Part shown: piece after piece, positions 12,758 to 25,591 of the stretch | How the letters are laid out: each line of letters opens with the position of its first letter | Numbering within the stretch: position 1 is the first letter of the stretch | Source: Rostratula benghalensis | Lineage: Eukaryota > Chordata > Aves > Charadriiformes > Rostratulidae | Direction of reading: 5' to 3' | Assembly (NCBI GenBank): GCA_013399305.1 | Contig: VXAI01000025.1 | Location: forward strand, 4,153,212 to 4,217,211 | DNA length: 64,000 bases | Translations under genes and position numbers: made by a program | The notes under the pieces: generated by a model | Told to the model about the DNA's origin: nothing | What the model saw: the letters and a program-made list of their open reading frames with translations, nothing else | Database searches by the model: none

Positions 12758-15700
12758 AATTAACAGAGAATTAAGAGTAGATAAACCTGAGGTAACCTTC
12801 TCCCCTCTCAAAATACCTTTGTTTAAGCATTTTAAGTCTGCTTAGGGTTCTTTATGTCTTGAAAATTGGTTCATTTTTTTGAGTTTTATTGCAATAGGAT
12901 ATCTGTTATGCACTACCTTCAGCAAGACAACCACCCCAAAACTGTATTAGGATTCCTGAGAAACTTCATTGTGAAAGAAGTCACTTCAAATTTAATCAGG
13001 AACTGAAACAGTATGTGTCTGTGATTGATAGAACATTTTGTAGAGAGAAGTAATGAAGGATAAAATTACAGTATTCTTGATTGCTATTCCATGGTTACAT
13101 CTGCAGCTGTGGCTATAGATTAACGTTTGGGTTTCTGGCTGTAATTTAGGTAAGTAATAGTAAATTTTTTAGTTAACAGACCTACTTATGAAGTAGGAAA
13201 GGAGCACGGCTCCTTTATGTCCTCCTCTCCCCATTTCCTTCAGCTCTAAGCCTCTGAGCTAGTGGGACTGTGCAGCCCAAGGTCAATACTGGGGCTCTGT
13301 CACCCCAAATGGGGGGAAATCCACACTTCGGAATGCGGGCAAGTAGTAGTGTCTAGAGCTGAAGGGAGAGGAGGAGGAAGAGGGAGAAGGTGGCAACTGT
13401 CCCTGGTAATGTGGGGACAGGTTAGAAGGTCAAAGCATTTACTTGATACTGGCCACAGTTTTTGTTTAGAATATAGTTGGAAAACCAAGAATTAGTTTGT
13501 AACCTTCAAAACCAAGTACATTGTTGAAAACTGCTTTTTTCATTTTTTTAATAAGCCTAATTTTGATTCTAGCTTTCTCTTGGTATTTTTTCTATCACAC
13601 AAGTACATCGTTTTTCATTTAGCATTTCATTTACCTTTTAAAATGTCTGCAGTCTGAAGAATGATATATTTAAAGCAATATTTTATAATACATATAAGTG
13701 CTTCTGGGACTGCCTTCTAGATCTATGTGCAGAACAAATGGTCATGCCTAAGAAGAAATGGCCTGTGGTCAGTTTTGTAATACAAATTCTAAAAATCTGT
13801 TATTTATTTCTGTAGTGCTGCTCTCAAAAGCAGAAAATGATACCCACGGGTAGGTGCAGTGATTGGTTGGTTTCAGTTGGAAATAAAAAGAAGTAAAAGC
13901 CTTTGAAATGTAGTGGCTGTGTTTTATGTGCATCGTAGTGTGTTGTAGTTGGGAGGTTGTGCCTGACCTCTGCCAGGGTGGAGCACTCAGGGTTTCAGAA
14001 GATCATGGATTTAATCTGTAAACTGGTGGCAATATGCAGGAGAGGTAACGGGTGCAGTAGACAGTCTCTCTCGAAGGACAAGGCAGTTAGGAGAATGTTG
14101 AGGTCCTTGGGAACATTTCATCTGCCTTGATTAAAGATAATAAAGCTCTGGATGTGCTGGAGGAAAAAAACCCCAAGAATAACAATTTGTCCCGGTTTGC
14201 GGTAAAACCACGATGCAATTATATTAAAATATCAATTTTTTGGAACAGTACAATAGAACAATAAGTAAACTAACATTTGAAGGTATCTAATATTATCCCT
14301 TCCATATGCTGTAGTAACCAAACATTTTATGTGATGCTTTCATTGCTTGAACACAAAGCTTATTGTATGGTCTGCATCTCAGAGCATATCTGCTGGTGAG
14401 GAAGGGGATTTCAGTCCTGTTTCTTGGTCTTTCCTCTAGTTTAGTTTGCACAACCTACTCATAAGAGTATTGCACAGGATATCTAAATTTCATTACTGGA
14501 TCAGAACTATCAGGAAGGAGGTTGGTGTTCTTCCCAAGTTGTTGGCCAACTTAAATGGGAATCTAGAGGCTTCCTGACAGGCACCCAAAAGTCCCCTGGA
14601 AATCATATACATGCAAAGATGTCAGAAGCATAGTTGTGTTTTAAATCAGTTGAGCTACTTCATCTGTTTACTTGTATAAACCTAGTGTCTCTAAGTCTTA
14701 AAAAATGTGTTACCAAAACCTAAAGTTTTGTTTGTAAGAATATAGTGAAATCTCTGCCATCAGGAGAATGATTTTTCAAGGTCATGGATCGCTACATTAT
14801 TTTTTTTTTCCCCTTAAGAGAAAGCAAATATTTAACGTTCCTTTGTATTTAATTTGTTTGAGAAATTGAACATTTGGTATTTATTTGACTGTTTTTCTCT
14901 GCAACTTCTACTATTTAAGCATAACCTGTTCTCTTCGTATTGCTAGTTTGTTGAAGGACCATTCTGGTAGATAAAAAGCTGGAGAATCCACACTGCATTT
15001 CAAGTAGTTCAGCCGTGACTTTGGAGCCTGATTCAGATCACGTCCCGTTCAATTATTCACTCACTGGACTGGGCTGGCAAAGTCCTCTCCGGAGCTGGAA
15101 GGGTTGTTTTTTTTCTTCTGGTGGAGAACTTGCAGTTCTTTCTTTCCTTCTCTTTCCATGCCCGCTTCTAGAGATGAGAAACGCTCAGGGAATCTGAATG
15201 GCTGTGATTTTCCACCTTTCCTCTGGCTGCCGGGTGGCACAGACGTACAAAGAGCAGCCTTGGCAGAGCTGTTCTCCCCGGCGCGTTGGTGCAGGTTCTC
15301 CTGGGCAGCCTTTCTGCAGCCCAGCTCCCACCCTGCCACCCCGGGGGTTTGCCTTTGGAGACCTAACCCAACCCTTCTCAACCAAGGTGACTGTGGGTTT
15401 ATCTGCATTTGCCCTCCAGGATATTTTTAATTAGATATAAAGGAATGAATACATTACTTTAAATTATTTTGATGAAAGAATTCTTGCACTGTCATTAACA
15501 ATGAGTTAAATGAGCTAAAACTTCCCTCTAGTTCCCTATCTTTTGATGAGGAAACAAAGCAGTTCTTTGCATGATTAAGATTTGTGGTATCACGCCTGAA
15601 ATGAGAAGCTATAATATATGCTTTATAATTTGGGTAGGTTTTTTTAACTCCTGCATGGCCGCTCTTCTCCTTGCCACTGTTTTCACAGCTGGTTTTGGCA

Positions 15701-18700
15701 TGTTTTCCTTTGATTTCAGGCGCTGACATAATAAGTTTACACCTATTTTTTAATTTTTCCTTTATTGCTAAGGAGACCGACTGATTCCTCAGGCACCTCA
15801 AAGAGAGTTGGCCTTGAAAATTCCCGAGGCTCTTCAAAACCTCCCCCGTCCGCTTCATTCTAGATTCATTCGAGCAAATGTGAATTTTTGAGAGTTAGTG
15901 GTGATTAAACCATAGCAAGGTGTCTGAAAACATGTGCAAAACTGTAGGGCAACAAGCTCATCCCTTCAGTGGTTGGAATTGCAGTGGGAGCTGATTTCCA
16001 GCAGCTGTTTTGCAGAATTTTGCTGGCTTTCGGTTTCGGGAACATGCGCCGAGAGCAGTTACAGAAACAGGAGAGGTTCCTTACTCCTGGAGAAAGATGA
16101 TTATTCCGGTGGCAAAGAAAGGAATTACATTTTGTTGTTGGTGGAGCTCTTGGCCAAATCTCAGAATATATTGTTCTGTAAGAACAGCCCGTTTTGGGTT
16201 GTTGGCCTCTCGGATATTTCTGATCTTGTTTATTCCACGGCTCCTTGTAGAGTTCAGGCAAAAGAGCTGTGCCAAGAAGTGATCAGATACTCTTTAATAC
16301 CTCGAGGTTTTTAAGAGAAAGGTGTAGTCATTTCCCGTACAGATTGTGATTCATCTCTGTTTTAACCTCTGCCTTGCTACGGTGAAAAATCTTTAAATAT
16401 TGCAAGATTTGGAGTTTTCTCAGAAAAGTTGCAGGTGCGTTATTCCATCTATCATCTTGTGAAGGGGAATTGATTTCTGTGTCTTGGAGCGCTGGACCCA
16501 CCCGGTGTCACTTTGAATGGCTGTTTTGCAAGAGGCAGAGCAGAACAACCCCAGGAATTCTGGCTGGGAGCAGTGGATTTGTTGACGCGGGATATTTTCC
16601 CCTTGGCTTTAGCTTCAATCCCGAGCACAATAAAAACTGGCATAATTGGCTTAAACTGCAAGGCTGAAGATGGCAGGTTGTTTGAAATATTGGGTACCGC
16701 ACGCTGTAATACTAATACCTTAAGAGTAGCAAAGGTGCATATTCTGCTAAATAAACTTCAGTAATTACTTTAGGGGGTTTTCCTCTGCAACATTGTAATT
16801 TTTCTAGTTTATATTCTTCACAGACTGCTGACCGCGGTGACAGTTCTGCTGTTCTTGTATAAAATAGCTCACACATGTGTGCACCTGGACTTCATTATTG
16901 TTCCATTGCATACATGGTGATGGCAGAGGGGGAAATTCTCTCCTCTGCTTCCTGCTGCTGACGCCTTGGTTTAGGTACAGCACTGTACAAATACCTTCTT
17001 CATTAAGTGTCAGTACCCATTAAGCAGCACTAACAGACTGTACACAAGATATCATCTTCATAACCAAAAAATAGCTACTATAAAATGCTAAAAAAACACC
17101 CCCAACAAACCAAACCAACCCTTCTTTAACTTTTCTGAACTGTCAACTGGCTGAACGTTCTTGCTTTGACCTTACTGAGGCAAATGCATTTGCTCTTACA
17201 ATGCATGAACAAACAAATTCCAAGAAAATAGTTGAAAAATAGTATCCATCTGTATGATACTGACTAAAAAGAACAGAAACACTGAAAACCCAACAGAGTG
17301 AGCATTGAAAGTATAATTAGAGGGGTGTTGATTACAATCTATTTTTGGCCACCTGAGTTGACCTCCGTGACTTGGTAGGTCAGGCTCATTTGGCCTGCAG
17401 TATTTTTGAAAATCTTTCTTTGCATTGATTTTGGTTTTCTTGCAAAGATTTTTGTTAGAAATGTGTGATTCTGAGAAGCTGCTTGCAAACCTAGAACTTG
17501 CATGTTTGACTGCCAGGCAGCAGCAGTGGTGGGGAGGTTGGCTGGTTGGTGGCCGACAGGGACACGTGGAGACCTCTCCTCTCTAAAGGGGTGACTGTAG
17601 CCTCTGGATTGATGTGGAATTTCTTTTGAATGCCGTCTCTTAAGCATTCGTGAGTGCAGCCCCAGAAGCTGGTAGCGTTTAGACTGTAACTTTTGGAGAG
17701 TGATAGGTTTGGGTTTTATTTCCTGCAAAAGAACTGGGATGTGCTTGAGCTCGGGATTCTGAGGGCCACCACGAGGTGTCGCCGTTTTGTTAGAAAAAAG
17801 TCTGTCCCATGGCAGGAATATCTGGAAAATAAAGGATAGAGACCTGAAGGGTGAAAATGTAGGGGTTTAAGGAAGAGAATTCTTTAACGTCTTCAGTGGG
17901 AGCATGTTCTACTGAAATCTGCACCATGCACTGAGGTTAACATCACTATTTCCAGGTTTATTAGTGGCCTGGTTTTCCAAGCTGGAGAGGACTGTAGTAG
18001 GCTTTAACTTGTTTATAGGTCAGCACGTATTTGGGCTTGTAATACGGCGGCTGAGAGGGCTACATCTTTGTTGTAATCTTATTTGCAAAAATAGGACATA
18101 CCTGAATATCTGTCACATTGGCATTGCCTTGAGGAGAGTGGAGAACCGAAATACCCAGCGCCTGTTGGTCACACTCCCTACTGCCATGGAGCAATAGTGA
18201 CATCCTGTGGGAAAGGTTTAAAAAGGAGACAGACAAAAGGTTCCTTCTGCAGTCATCCTGGATTCTGCTTGGTTTTACCTATGGCATCTTCTTATTTTTT
18301 TGAAGCCAGTGTTTCAAAAGTAAATTAATATCCATTCTGGAGTGTGATTGGAGCATCTCAGCTTTCCGTGCCTTAATTTACACTGTTTTGGGGTATGGAG
18401 ATAGAGATTTGTGTCACTTTGATCACAATCAAACATTTAGAAGTACTAATACAGTTTTGCAATTATGTGGCTTCCTTATAGGCTAGGATATTTTACATGT
18501 GTGCTTTCCTCTAAAATGAAAGATAACACTTAGGATTTCCTACGTCTTTAAATGAGGTCCAAGTTATTTAAATTCTAGTTTGAATCAAAGCCATGAGAAA
18601 AAACTTTCCTATTTTTTTCAAAAGTACTACTAAATTTAATAAAACTGTGGGCTCTAAAGTACCTTAAAATCGGGTTCTGTTAACACAAGCAATGCCCAAG

Positions 18701-19203
18701 TTTCCTGTATTTCATGCTACATATAGAATTATGTGCTTGTATTACAAGATTGCAACAGAAATGAAAATGATTTGATGTCATTGGAATGACGAGACTTTGG
18801 CTGTTAGGAAATCTAGGTGCTTCTCATTTCTTCCCTTAATCTTCATCAGCCTTGTTTTTAAGCATGGAATGAAAGACTGTTTAACTGATAATTTTAAGAA
18901 GAGAATTATTTACACCGTGTATTGTAATTCGCTGTAAGCCTTCCAATAAGAAATATAAAACTGTTTCTGTGAGCACTTTTGCCAGGTTTGAAATATAGGT
19001 GAATAAAATTGCAGCCTTATTCCCACGTGAAAGGATCATTTTGCACATCTGTCTAAGGTTAGTATCTCTTGTGTGGCTATCAGCATCCTTCATTGTGCTT
19101 GCTGAAAAAGGACCGGGAGATGAGCGACGCCTTGGAAGATTAACTTTGTATTGGTGGTCATTAAACAGTGTGAATTTTCACAAACTGCCTCTTCGAGATA
19201 CCA

Positions 19204-19204
<1 letters not shown>
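12758..19204. other. non-coding stretch, no gene recognised; modest GC rise near 15000-16700
   Basis: No exon or RNA gene is recognised. GC and CpG rise between about 15000 and 15420 (roughly a dozen CpG in 420 bases) and again near 16000-16060. This lengthens chance open frames on both strands (up to 134 codons at 15454-15858 and 126 codons at 15934-16314). Frames overlap on both strands without any domain, which is what a base-composition effect gives. A possible LTR start at 14188 is listed separately. Confidence 0.55.
14188..14260 (+). mobile_element. possible LTR fragment of an avian endogenous retrovirus
   Basis: The segment begins TGTCCCGGTTTG, which resembles the 5' end (TG...) of LTRs of ERVL-type elements common in songbirds, and continues GCGGTAAAACCACG. 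The same 12 bases occur again at 43537-43548 in a different context. No LTR end, target-site duplication, primer-binding site or internal protein-coding region is visible, so at most this is a decayed solo LTR or a fragment. The match is from memory and could be chance. The right boundary is arbitrary. Confidence 0.25.
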
Positions 19205-19248
<44 letters not shown>

Positions 19249-19254
19249 AGAGAG
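19205..19254 (+). repeat. A41 tract followed by (GA)n microsatellite
   Basis: Forty-one consecutive A (19205-19245) run into GAGAGAGAG. It is the longest homopolymer in the window. An ATTAAA lies about 45 bases upstream (near 19160), so a retroposed polyadenylated transcript is conceivable. However, I recognise no gene body upstream and no target-site duplication. Its true length in the genome is uncertain because such tracts are hard to sequence. Confidence 0.9.
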
Positions 19255-22200
19255 AAGGAGTATTCTATAGCAGTTGGTTGCAGACAGAGCATCTAGAATA
19301 GATGTGGGCTACTGGCAACAAGTGTGATGGAACAGTTGGTGAACAGAAGCATGATAAATAGCTATCAGGAGGTAAACTGACATTTCTGACACTGCCCAAA
19401 ATTGTATCCATCCAGTGTTAATAAAACAATTAAGGGATATCACTCTGTTTTAAAGCAAATCAAATTACTACTGAAGTAATTACTGAGGGAGATTTTCCTT
19501 TATGTTTTAACTGAGGAGCACGTGAAGACCACGTTGTCACTGTCCTTCCTCACACTTTGCGGTGCTGTTGGCAAAGCTCATTTAAAACAAATTTGCTAAA
19601 TGGAGTTGTAGCCATTTTTCTAGGGGGGCTTTAAACATGTCATTAACTTGGAGGAGGCAAGTGGAGGATTCGGTCAACATGCATCTGAAGGACTACAGAG
19701 GTGATTGGCAACCTTAAATTAAATTTTGAATATTTTTGTGTAATCGCCGTTAATTTGGTTTTGCAACCCATTCCTGGCAGATATCTGTGGGAACCAGATG
19801 GCTACGTTGTGTTGACTGGAAGCAGATTTTCAGATGCTTTTTACAGAAGCTCTCTATAATTGATTTGCTGGCAGATTAAGAGTTACTCATGAGACACGGT
19901 TTGTTTTGCTCCTCTGTTTAAAACAGTATACTGTCTTGTGCAGCTGCACTTAAATTTTTCAATCTGTAAATGACAGCATTTGTGGTGGGGATCTGGTTAG
20001 TAGTATTAGAATTCTTGAGAAAGATTTGAAAAGTGAGAAAGAGTAGCAGTAATGACTCAAATCCTAAAACTTCTGCTCAGATTTATGAAATATTAAATTT
20101 TCTGTTTAAGTTGATGGAATTTTATTCTCTGAAGTCTTAGGCTTCTGTATTTTAACTAAATACATGTGATGATTTTCATGATGCAACTCTGATCTCATGA
20201 CTTGGTTTTTTTCTTTTGTGGTGGTGTTCTGGATTATTTTATGCGAGTGCTTTTTCTTTCACGTAGAAAACCAGTTCAAATTAATCTTATCATTCAGAGT
20301 TGAATTTGAACGCTTCTGCAGAAGGAAATGGCAAAGCTGGAACTTTCTAGACTTCATGACTGCTGAAGTTTACATGGACTCGAGAGCAATTAGATTAATG
20401 AAAGGAAAGTTGTTTAAAATATTGTTACACACTAAAGTACTGTCTCTGACTGGATGTCCTGGGCTTAAAACTTGTTAGAGAGTGGGAGAGTATCCCAAGG
20501 CAGTGTCATATTTTTGTATTCTTCCTTAGGCATTAGAGGGTGAGAACTCTGCTTCTGTGAATAGCTGGCTATGGTCTTTAATTATATATGATGTATTTAT
20601 TTTTGCCTCAGGATTTCTGTCATAGCTTGTGCAGGCAGGATTTGAAAATTGGAGGGCCACTGTGGTTGTGGCAGAGAAGATGTGTTAGTAGCAGGATGGG
20701 CGACTCTGGGAGGTGCAGTAAGTGCTCCTCTTACTCCTGCTTCAGCGTTAAACTTGTGCTTTTTTGCAACCAAATTTTCTTCTTCCCCTACAAATTTAAC
20801 CTGCAAAAGTGGTATCAAGAGAACTGGTTTTCTTTTGGAGAATCACAGAATGTTTTTAATTTGTTTCTGATCTGAAGTTTTAATTTCATTTAAGGCTTAA
20901 TCCTATTCAAAATAAAAACCTTCAAAGAGAGTGCTTGTTTGAAACAAATTTTAGTTTTGTGTTCTTTGTGATTCTTTTCTTCTGAGACAATTGTGGATTT
21001 GTGCAGGTCATTAAAATGTGCTAAGTGCTTTAATTAATAATAGTGTTTAGCAGAGAAATGTGTACATCTATCTGTGCAGTGTAGTAAAGGATGTGCAGAG
21101 CTTTAACAAGTATAGTGGCCGTGGAGAAGAAAATACTTTTAAAAAAAGAGTAAATACAATGCCAAAAAACCTTCTCATCCTGTGAGTACTGATCTGAGTT
21201 GGCTGCTTTTTGTTACGAAAGACATTAGTGTCTCCTGGAGTTAGAGTGGGGGCCCAAGATTTGCTCTGAGTTCAGTGATGAAAATCTGATAGCTTCTTGT
21301 GGCTGGTTAGATGGTAGATGGAGGAAACCCAGTTCTTCTCTAAATCTGCTGGTTCGGTTTCAAAGGTCTTCAGAGTTTCAGTATATTTAGCTTGAGTCTC
21401 AAAACTGCTTTTTGCTTTATTGTAGTTGAAATTATTCATGCAGAGGTTAACTTCAGTTTTATTGGATTATTTGTTATGAAAGATGACCCTAGATTTCAAA
21501 ACTTCATAAAGTATGATTTTGGTGTACTGTTCCCAGCAGCCGTTTAAATTAAAAGCTGATGAGGTCTTGGAGATGTAACTTAAACATTTTTGCATTATTT
21601 TTAACTCAATTGAAAGTTGATATACTGTCTTTTTGACCTGCTTGCTGTAAAAAGCTACATTCTTTGGCAAATATTAACCACTGTGTGTGGTCTAAGTGGA
21701 GATTTGTCTAATACAGACTGAGCCTTGCCTTGGTTAAAGGCATCTCTCTCCACACGTTTCTTAAGCTATAATGAACATTTTTATTAGTGTTTTCACAGAA
21801 CACTAAAAAGTTCCAGTAAAAATAGAGCCCACATCCATTTGTATGCAAAGCATTTGGTGTGAAAAGTTCCTTTGAATTCTCTTCTTTACTGTAGTCAACA
21901 ATGCATTGTTCGTTTTGAAAACAAGAGATTCTACATTTTTAAAGTAATTTAGTTCATCGTGTTTGAGGCACTGGTTGTATTGAAATGGTTTGGTTTGGGC
22001 ATTTATTTTCCCCTGGTATCAGTGAAACATAATATTTTTTTACAAATATTAAATATTATCTTTATTTTTAAAAACTGCTGTAGAAAGTGCTGGATTTTTC
22101 TTTTTTCAGAAATCCCATTTTGATCTCTGAAGTCGCTGGCTGGCTCAGGAGTCGGAGCTGTGCTGAGCACCAAGGTTAATGGTTCTAATGTAGCTGATTC

Positions 22201-23167
22201 TTTAAGTGAATAACTTCACAAAGGTTTGACTCAGGGGAGGAGATTTTATTGGTACTACCCGTATGAACTAGGGCAATGTGGGTAGTTGCAATATTAGTCA
22301 GAATTCTACATGGTACTATTTATGACTTTTAAGAGAGGATGGGTTTTGTTTTTAAATGTACAAAGGCTCTTGATGTTGCTTATATTTTCTACGGGAATGC
22401 AGACAAATTGGTTTTTAGTGTCTTGTGTGTCATCATCTCTGAGTAAATGGGTTTCAGAAACCTTAATTTCATAATTTGTTTCAAAGTTGTAGCTATAGAT
22501 CAAGTTTAAAAAACATAATGCTTGTACCCAATGTACTCTAAAAGTTTTTTTTTTCTATTTGCTTTCCTATTGTCTTAGGTATTTTTATTTTTTATTTTTA
22601 TTTGTGTAGGTATCTCCTCCCTCTTTTTAATTCAGCAGTTTGCCTGAGCCATGAAGGCAAACTATAGACAACAGCAAACCATAAGATACCTGACAATATA
22701 TGTTGCATTGCAGATTGAAATCTGACCTTCAAGGCAAAACCTTACCCTTGTATTGCAGCAAATTGCTCCACTCCTGAAGACAGCGCAAAATGCACTCCCC
22801 TGATGGCTGGATTGACTCTTGTCTCCATCTGATCCATCTTTCTGTGCTGTTTCTTCTGTCTCAGTGTTCTTCCCTAACACAGTTCATGTTTGTCCCCTGC
22901 ATTTTTCTTTCATCTGTTAATCTGACAAATATTTCTTACTTGCTTTCTCCCTTCTCCTCAATATCTCACACACTGAATACTGCTGCACTGTAAAGCTACA
23001 GGCGTTTTGAAGTAGGCGATGATGAATGAGAAGAGACAATGATAAATGAATATTAAAATACCCCAGGTCTCTGCAAACAAAATTCATAGTAGGGTCTGAG
23101 TCCTTTGGTAATCATTGGAGGGACTGGATACTCGGCTTTGGAAATCAGCAGTTTATGGAAATGTTTA
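19255..23167. other. non-coding stretch, no gene recognised
   Basis: No gene or mobile element is recognised. The open frames are at most about 95 codons and have no domain. Frames at 20588-20875 overlap on both strands in the same place, which marks them as compositional. AT-rich low-complexity stretches occur at about 22020-22080 and 22540-22610. Confidence 0.6.
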
Positions 23168-23545
23168 ATAGAATCATCGAATGGTTAGAGTTGGAAGGGT
23201 CCTTAAAGATCGAGTTCCAACCCCCTGCCATGGGCACTAGGCCAGGTTACTCAAAGTCCCATCCAGCCTGGTCTTGAACACCTTCAGGGATGGGGCATCC
23301 ACAGTTTCCCTGGGCAACCTGCTCCAGTGTCTCACCACCCTCACAGGGAATAATTTGCACCTGATATCCCATCCTCAATATCCCCTCTTTCTGTTTTAAA
23401 CTGTACCCCCTCATCACTCCACTCCCTGATCAAGAGTCCCTCCCCATCTCTCCTGTAGCCCCTTTTAGGTACTGGAAGGGGCCATAATGTCTTGCTGATG
23501 CCTTCTCTTCTCCAGACTGAACACCCCCAACTCTCCTCAGGGAGC
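23168..23545 (-). mobile_element. CR1 LINE, 5'-truncated 3' end
   Basis: Read on the minus strand, this is the 3' part of a CR1 (chicken repeat 1) non-LTR retrotransposon. It starts near CTGAGGAGAGTTGGGGGTGT and runs through the CR1 landmarks AGTCTGGAGAAGAGAAGGC, CAGGAGAGATGGGGAGGGA, GAGGGTGGTGAGACACTGGA and CAGGTTGCCCAGGGAAACTG. It ends in TTCCAACTCTAACCATTCGA followed by TGATTCTATT. The last part is the octamer-like 3' tail used by CR1. The element is heavily 5'-truncated at its minus-strand start (near 23545), as most CR1 copies are. The coding frame is broken and it is not active. It shares many landmarks with the plus-strand copy at 62348-62700, so both probably belong to related subfamilies. 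Confidence 0.93.
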
Positions 23546-24475
23546 TGCTGAACACGAAGCACACACATTTCAGATCTTTTGTCCACATTGTCCACACTGC
23601 TGTTTAGAAGGTGTTGAGAAGACAGAGCCCTGGTCTTTGCCTACAAGGGAATCTGCTCAGGAGGCTCTGTGAAAGAACTGGGACTTCAGGAGAATGAACT
23701 GGAAACTGGTGAAAGAATGGAGCTTGATGTAAATGAGTACAGAGGAGGGTCAAGCATGGGGAAGCACAAAACCATCATGAAATAAGAAATATACATTGAA
23801 AGATACGAAGAGAGGTTGTATAAGCAGGATTAGAGCAGAAAGGGCTGGAATGGGAAGAGTGCCCATTTTTCCATGTGTAAAGAAAACTTGATTGTGATAT
23901 TTGAAGATGGATTTTTCCTCCTATTGATTCTCCTTCCTTTCCTTGCTGTCAGAAGGGAGAAAAGAGTCTGACATCTGCCAATCCCTTTCTCTCACAATCA
24001 GATTGGTTTTGGCTTCTGTTGTTTACCCCATTTTCAGAATTGTGAACAGGCTGTAAAGTTCTTAGCCTAACCTCAAATCTGTACAGGAAGCATTGGCTTC
24101 CCTGGTGAATGCTGTCACTGAGATAATGTATTGCGAGCTTTTCTGGGAGAAATAACACCTGCCAATGTTACCAATTATTTTTTTGCATCCTGTTTTGTTT
24201 AGGTTAGCTACATAATGGTTGCAATTTAATTCCATCGTCTTATCAGACAATTCCATTTGTCTGCTTACTTTTTTTTTTTAAACTAATCCATCAACTGCTT
24301 CAAATATTTTTATTATTTTCTGCTACTGACGTTTGAAGTTGAGATGTACAGGGGTCGTTCTTTTAGCAGGCTTTTGTGTAATAGTCTTGTCTGAAAATGT
24401 GCAGGATTTGGGAGACTTGCTTTTATAATATTAAATGTGTCAAATTAAACCTGTCTGTTGCATTTTCTTAGAACA

Positions 24476-24526
24476 GGATCTCTTAAGGTCCCTTGTAACC
24501 CCTACAGTTCAGTGGTTCTGTGAATG
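24476..24526 (+). mobile_element. old CR1 LINE 3' tail fragment
   Basis: The segment GGATCTCTTAAGGTCCCTTG continues with TAACCCCTACAGTTCAGTGG and TTCTGTGAAT. It follows the common CR1 3' end (a GATCT..AAGGTCCCTTCCAACCCTA core, then a TTCTGTGAT-type tail) with several substitutions. Only about 50 bases are left, so this is a strongly truncated and diverged insertion in plus orientation. Confidence 0.65.
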
Positions 24527-25576
24527 TTTCTAGTAGCAGAGTCAGAGAAGGAAGCCAAACCTATAAAACATGAGGTAGTAGTTTATGAAATGGCTCTTTT
24601 TGTGTTTGCTGAAATCAGTGGGAGTTTGGCAGTGATTTTACTGAAACAGAAGTGGGATCTCAAGACTGACACTTCCGTGCTGTTCTTTTAAATGTCCTTT
24701 TCTGTTCGCAAGGTTAGATAAAAAGGGAACATGAAGGCTACTTGAATCTGCATGAAGAATTGACAGTTCATGGTGGAATGTTCTCTGCCTGCTTTGGCTC
24801 GTTCAAAAATCATAGCAAGCCAAAAATCCCTTCAAGGTGACGGCCTGCAGGTGACAATATAATCTATGCTATTTACAGAAAGAAGAGCACTTCATGTCAC
24901 TTTTTTTACAGAATTTCAGATGATGAGGGTTAGGGGGAGATGTACCTGAAGGTGTAAACTGCTGTATTTGTCTGCTTTCTATTCTTAAAGCATATACAGG
25001 GTTACAGCCTACATATGTTTGTCAGGGTGATTAATGGCTTGTATCCATCCATACATTAGAACTGAGAGTATTAAGATTTATCTCTTTTTGTTTTGAAAAG
25101 CAACAGCAAGCCCATAAATACATGCTAAATGTACTCCATCTGATGGGCATGTGACCTGTAGTGGACATTTACTGTAAATGACTAAAGCCATTTAGAGGAG
25201 GTTTTTTTAAGCTATTAAATACACTTTAAAATGTCGTAAGATGTCATGAGCCCTGTATGTAAAGCTGATACTTACATTTATCAGACACTTCAAGAACAGA
25301 AAAGATCTTGGTTTTATACCTGTTTCTTCTTTGCTTTCTAAACTGATGAATGAGTTACTAGTGATGGGGGAAGTCAGAAGAGAAAAGTACATGCAGTGAA
25401 GCTCCAAAACTGTTCATAGTGTTTATTTACAGAGTTTATTCCAAGTGCTGTAAGGATGGCTGAGTGGTGACGCAGTTACTGGGGGTGTATAATACCTAAA
25501 TTAGGTGCTGTGGGGAGTTTTTTGATGCTGATAATAGCAGACAGTATGAAGAGACAATATGGAAGAAGTTTATATC

Positions 25577-25591
25577 GGGGAGGGGGGGGGG
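25577..25591 (+). repeat. G-rich run (G4 A G10)
   Basis: The run GGGGAGGGGGGGGGG is a simple G tract with potential for unusual secondary structure. No other feature is attached to it. Confidence 0.9.

Noticed and set aside
15061..15434. Four overlapping frames of 60-115 codons on both strands in a GC-rich patch
   Set aside because: Simultaneous opening on both strands is a base-composition effect. CpG observed/expected is only about 0.4, so it is not a CpG island either.
17339..17728. 129-codon basic, Lys/Arg/Gln-rich minus-strand frame
   Set aside because: No zinc-finger, RNA-binding or other motif is visible, and it is not linked to any splice site or neighbour exon.
19205..19245. Poly(A) tract as the tail of a processed pseudogene
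   Set aside because: No coding or RNA gene body could be recognised upstream and no target-site duplication was seen. Kept only as a low-interest finding.
20830..20850. GAGAATCACAGAATG, resembling the inverted start of a CR1 tail
   Set aside because: The sequence after it (TTTTTAATTTGTTTC) does not continue as CR1, so the match is too short to call.
24571..24584. TGAGGTAGTAGTTT, identical to the first 14 bases of let-7 type microRNAs
   Set aside because: The next bases diverge (ATGAAATGG) and no complementary AAACTACTACCTCA-like arm lies within about 120 bases on either side, so no precursor hairpin can form. It is a chance match.
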